Assembly (NCBI GenBank): GCA_023396795.1
Contig: JAEWUY010000053.1
Coordinates: 1 to 8,144 of the forward strand
DNA length: 8,144 nt
Source: Bacillota bacterium
Lineage (GTDB): Bacteria > Bacillota_I > Bacilli_A > RFN20 > CAG-826
Direction of reading: 5' to 3'
The translations under genes and the position numbers were made by a program. Shown one piece after another: positions 7,098 to 8,144 of the stretch. Position 1 is the first letter of the stretch. Every line of letters begins with the position of its first letter. The notes under the pieces were generated by a model. The model saw only the letters and a list, made by a program, of their open reading frames with translations. It had not been told where the DNA came from and did not search any database.

Positions 7098-8096
7098 CTA
7101 ATTTTGAAACAAATCCAACTTCAAAAGAAGTTTTTTCATCCCTTCAACATTTAATCTTTCTGTGTTGTGAGAAGTATATTGCGTTTCGCGATTGAACTTA
7201 GTTTGTCCTTCACTAAAATACTTATTGTAATTTAAATCGCGGTTATCGGCTTTGATTCGAAAAAAGCCAGGAAGACTTTCGGCTCTTAGCATCTCTTCAG
7301 AAGTAACAAGAACTTCATAGAGCTTTTCTCCGTGTCTTGTTCCGATATAAGCTTTTCCGATTTTTGATTTAGTTAATTCTAGTATGGCATCAGCCAGGAC
7401 ATCAATGGTTGCTGCTGGGGCCTTCTGAACAAATAAATCGCCCTGCTCACCATATTCAAAAGCATATAGAACAAGATCTACAGCATCTTCTAAAGTCATC
7501 ATAAATCTCGTCATTTCCGGATTTGTTAAAGTGAGTGGTTTTTCTGCATTTATCTGATCTAGAAACAAAGGTATGACACTACCGCGACTGGCCATTACAT
7601 TACCATATCTTGTAAGGCAGAGAATGGTATCGCCCTCAAGAAGTTGCCTACTTCTGGCCACAACATTCTTTTCCATCAATGCCTTTGAAATGCCCATCGC
7701 GTTAATAGGATAAGCCGCTTTATCAGTAGAAAGGAAAATGGCTTTTTTGACTTTATTTTCGACGCAGGCCGTTATTACATTATCGCTGCCGATAACATTG
7801 GTTTTCACGGCCTCCATTGGATAAAACTCGCAAGAGGGGACTTGCTTTAAAGCTGCGGCATGGAATACAAAATCGACACCCCTGAAAGCATATCTTATCG
7901 AATTGTAATCGCGAACGTCTCCGATATAAAACTTAAGTTTAGGATTATTATACAACTTGCGCATTTCATCTTGCTTTCTTTCGTCGCGAGACAAGATGCG
8001 GATTTCCTTAATGTTAGTATTTAAAAGCCTAGTGGCTACAGCGTTGCCAAATGAACCTGTTCCTCCCGAAATTAATACTATTTGACTGGCAAACAT
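7098..8096 (-). CDS. capE: UDP-GlcNAc 4,6-dehydratase/5-epimerase, first step to UDP-L-FucNAc
   Basis: CapE/FnlA/WbjB enzymes are extended SDR proteins that dehydrate UDP-GlcNAc across C4-C6 with epimerisation, giving the keto-sugar used by CapF. The NAD(P) loop GGTGSFG is at 11-17, and GDVRDYNSIRYA (59-70) and FHAAALKQVP (78-87) follow. LSTDKAAYPINAMGISK (122-138) is the active-site block: Asp125 and Lys126 are present, and the usual YxxxK Tyr is Met134 with Lys138, the altered S-M-K triad known in the CapE/WbpM/FlaA1-related group, so this is not a defect. TRYGNVMASRGSVIPLF (162-178) and GTRHGEKLYE (252-261) are typical family blocks. The length of 332 residues is close to the usual 340. 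The ATG at 8096 has a strong GAGGAGGAA SD. It is the first gene of the run visible here and is followed after one base by capF. Confidence 0.96.
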   Translation of the reverse strand: MFASQIVLISGGTGSFGNAVATRLLNTNIKEIRILSRDERKQDEMRKLYNNPKLKFYIGDVRDYNSIRYAFRGVDFVFHAAALKQVPSCEFYPMEAVKTNVIGSDNVITACVENKVKKAIFLSTDKAAYPINAMGISKALMEKNVVARSRQLLEGDTILCLTRYGNVMASRGSVIPLFLDQINAEKPLTLTNPEMTRFMMTLEDAVDLVLYAFEYGEQGDLFVQKAPAATIDVLADAILELTKSKIGKAYIGTRHGEKLYEVLVTSEEMLRAESLPGFFRIKADNRDLNYNKYFSEGQTKFNRETQYTSHNTERLNVEGMKKLLLKLDLFQN

Positions 8097-8105
8097 AGAT
8101 ATATA

Positions 8106-8114
8106 TTCCTCCTC
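8106..8114 (-). promoter_or_regulatory. Ribosome binding site of capE
   Basis: GAGGAGGAA on the minus strand lies about 9 nt before the ATG at 8096. It confirms this start, which also gives the expected short lead into the GGTGSFG loop. Confidence 0.88.
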
Positions 8115-8132
8115 ACAAGCACTTATTCATTA

Positions 8133-8138
8133 ATTATA
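8133..8138 (-). promoter_or_regulatory. Possible -10 box upstream of capE
   Basis: TATAAT, a perfect -10 consensus, lies about 37 bp before the capE ATG, placing a start near 8126. The matching -35 box would fall near 8156-8161, outside the window, so it cannot be tested. The surrounding DNA is very AT-rich, so chance is a real alternative. Confidence 0.35.
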
Positions 8139-8144
8139 TATCAA

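Noticed and set aside
7680..7731. Missing catalytic Tyr in the CapE YxxxK motif as a possible inactivating change
   Set aside because: Met at this position (M134 with K138) is the known state in this enzyme group, and the rest of the active-site block is intact.
674..8096. None of the six complete genes ends in TGA, which might suggest UGA recoding as in mollicutes
   Set aside because: Trp is encoded by TGG throughout and reading frames are intact under the standard code; six stops without TGA is unremarkable in an AT-rich genome.

Overview
This window reads as a piece of a capsule/exopolysaccharide locus from an AT-rich bacterium. All seven genes lie on the minus strand, so transcription runs from position 8144 towards 1. 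Strong AGGAGG-type ribosome binding sites, a standard code (Trp is always TGG) and a complete capE-capF-capG block like that of Staphylococcus aureus point to a low-GC Gram-positive (Bacillota) or a relative that keeps the standard code. The species cannot be named from the sequence.

In transcription order there are three modules. (1) Positions 8096-4855 hold capE, capF and capG, tightly coupled (1 bp gap, then an 11 bp overlap). Together they convert UDP-GlcNAc to UDP-N-acetyl-L-fucosamine (UDP-L-FucNAc). (2) Positions 4805-2089 hold a small monotopic phosphoglycosyl transferase, expected to load the first sugar-phosphate on a lipid carrier, and a large polytopic O-antigen polymerase/ligase-family protein with an unassigned C-terminal membrane extension. 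(3) Positions 1987-1 hold a fused cytidylyltransferase-phosphoenolpyruvate mutase and a phosphonopyruvate decarboxylase cut by the window edge. These are the first two steps of 2-aminoethylphosphonate (AEP) synthesis, and the fused domain suggests CMP activation.

The 101 bp gap before the phosphonate module holds a near-consensus sigma-A-type promoter (TTGACT, 17 bp, TAAAAT) and a strong RBS, so this module can probably be transcribed separately. A weak terminator-like hairpin sits at the end of the polymerase gene, and an inverted repeat overlaps the -35 box.

The most interesting inference is that the cell makes an L-FucNAc-containing surface glycan decorated with a C-P bonded headgroup such as AEP. 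The needed aminotransferase, headgroup transferase, glycosyltransferases and flippase are not in the window. I see no insertion sequence, CRISPR array, tRNA or rRNA. No stretch over about 100 bp lacks a gene.
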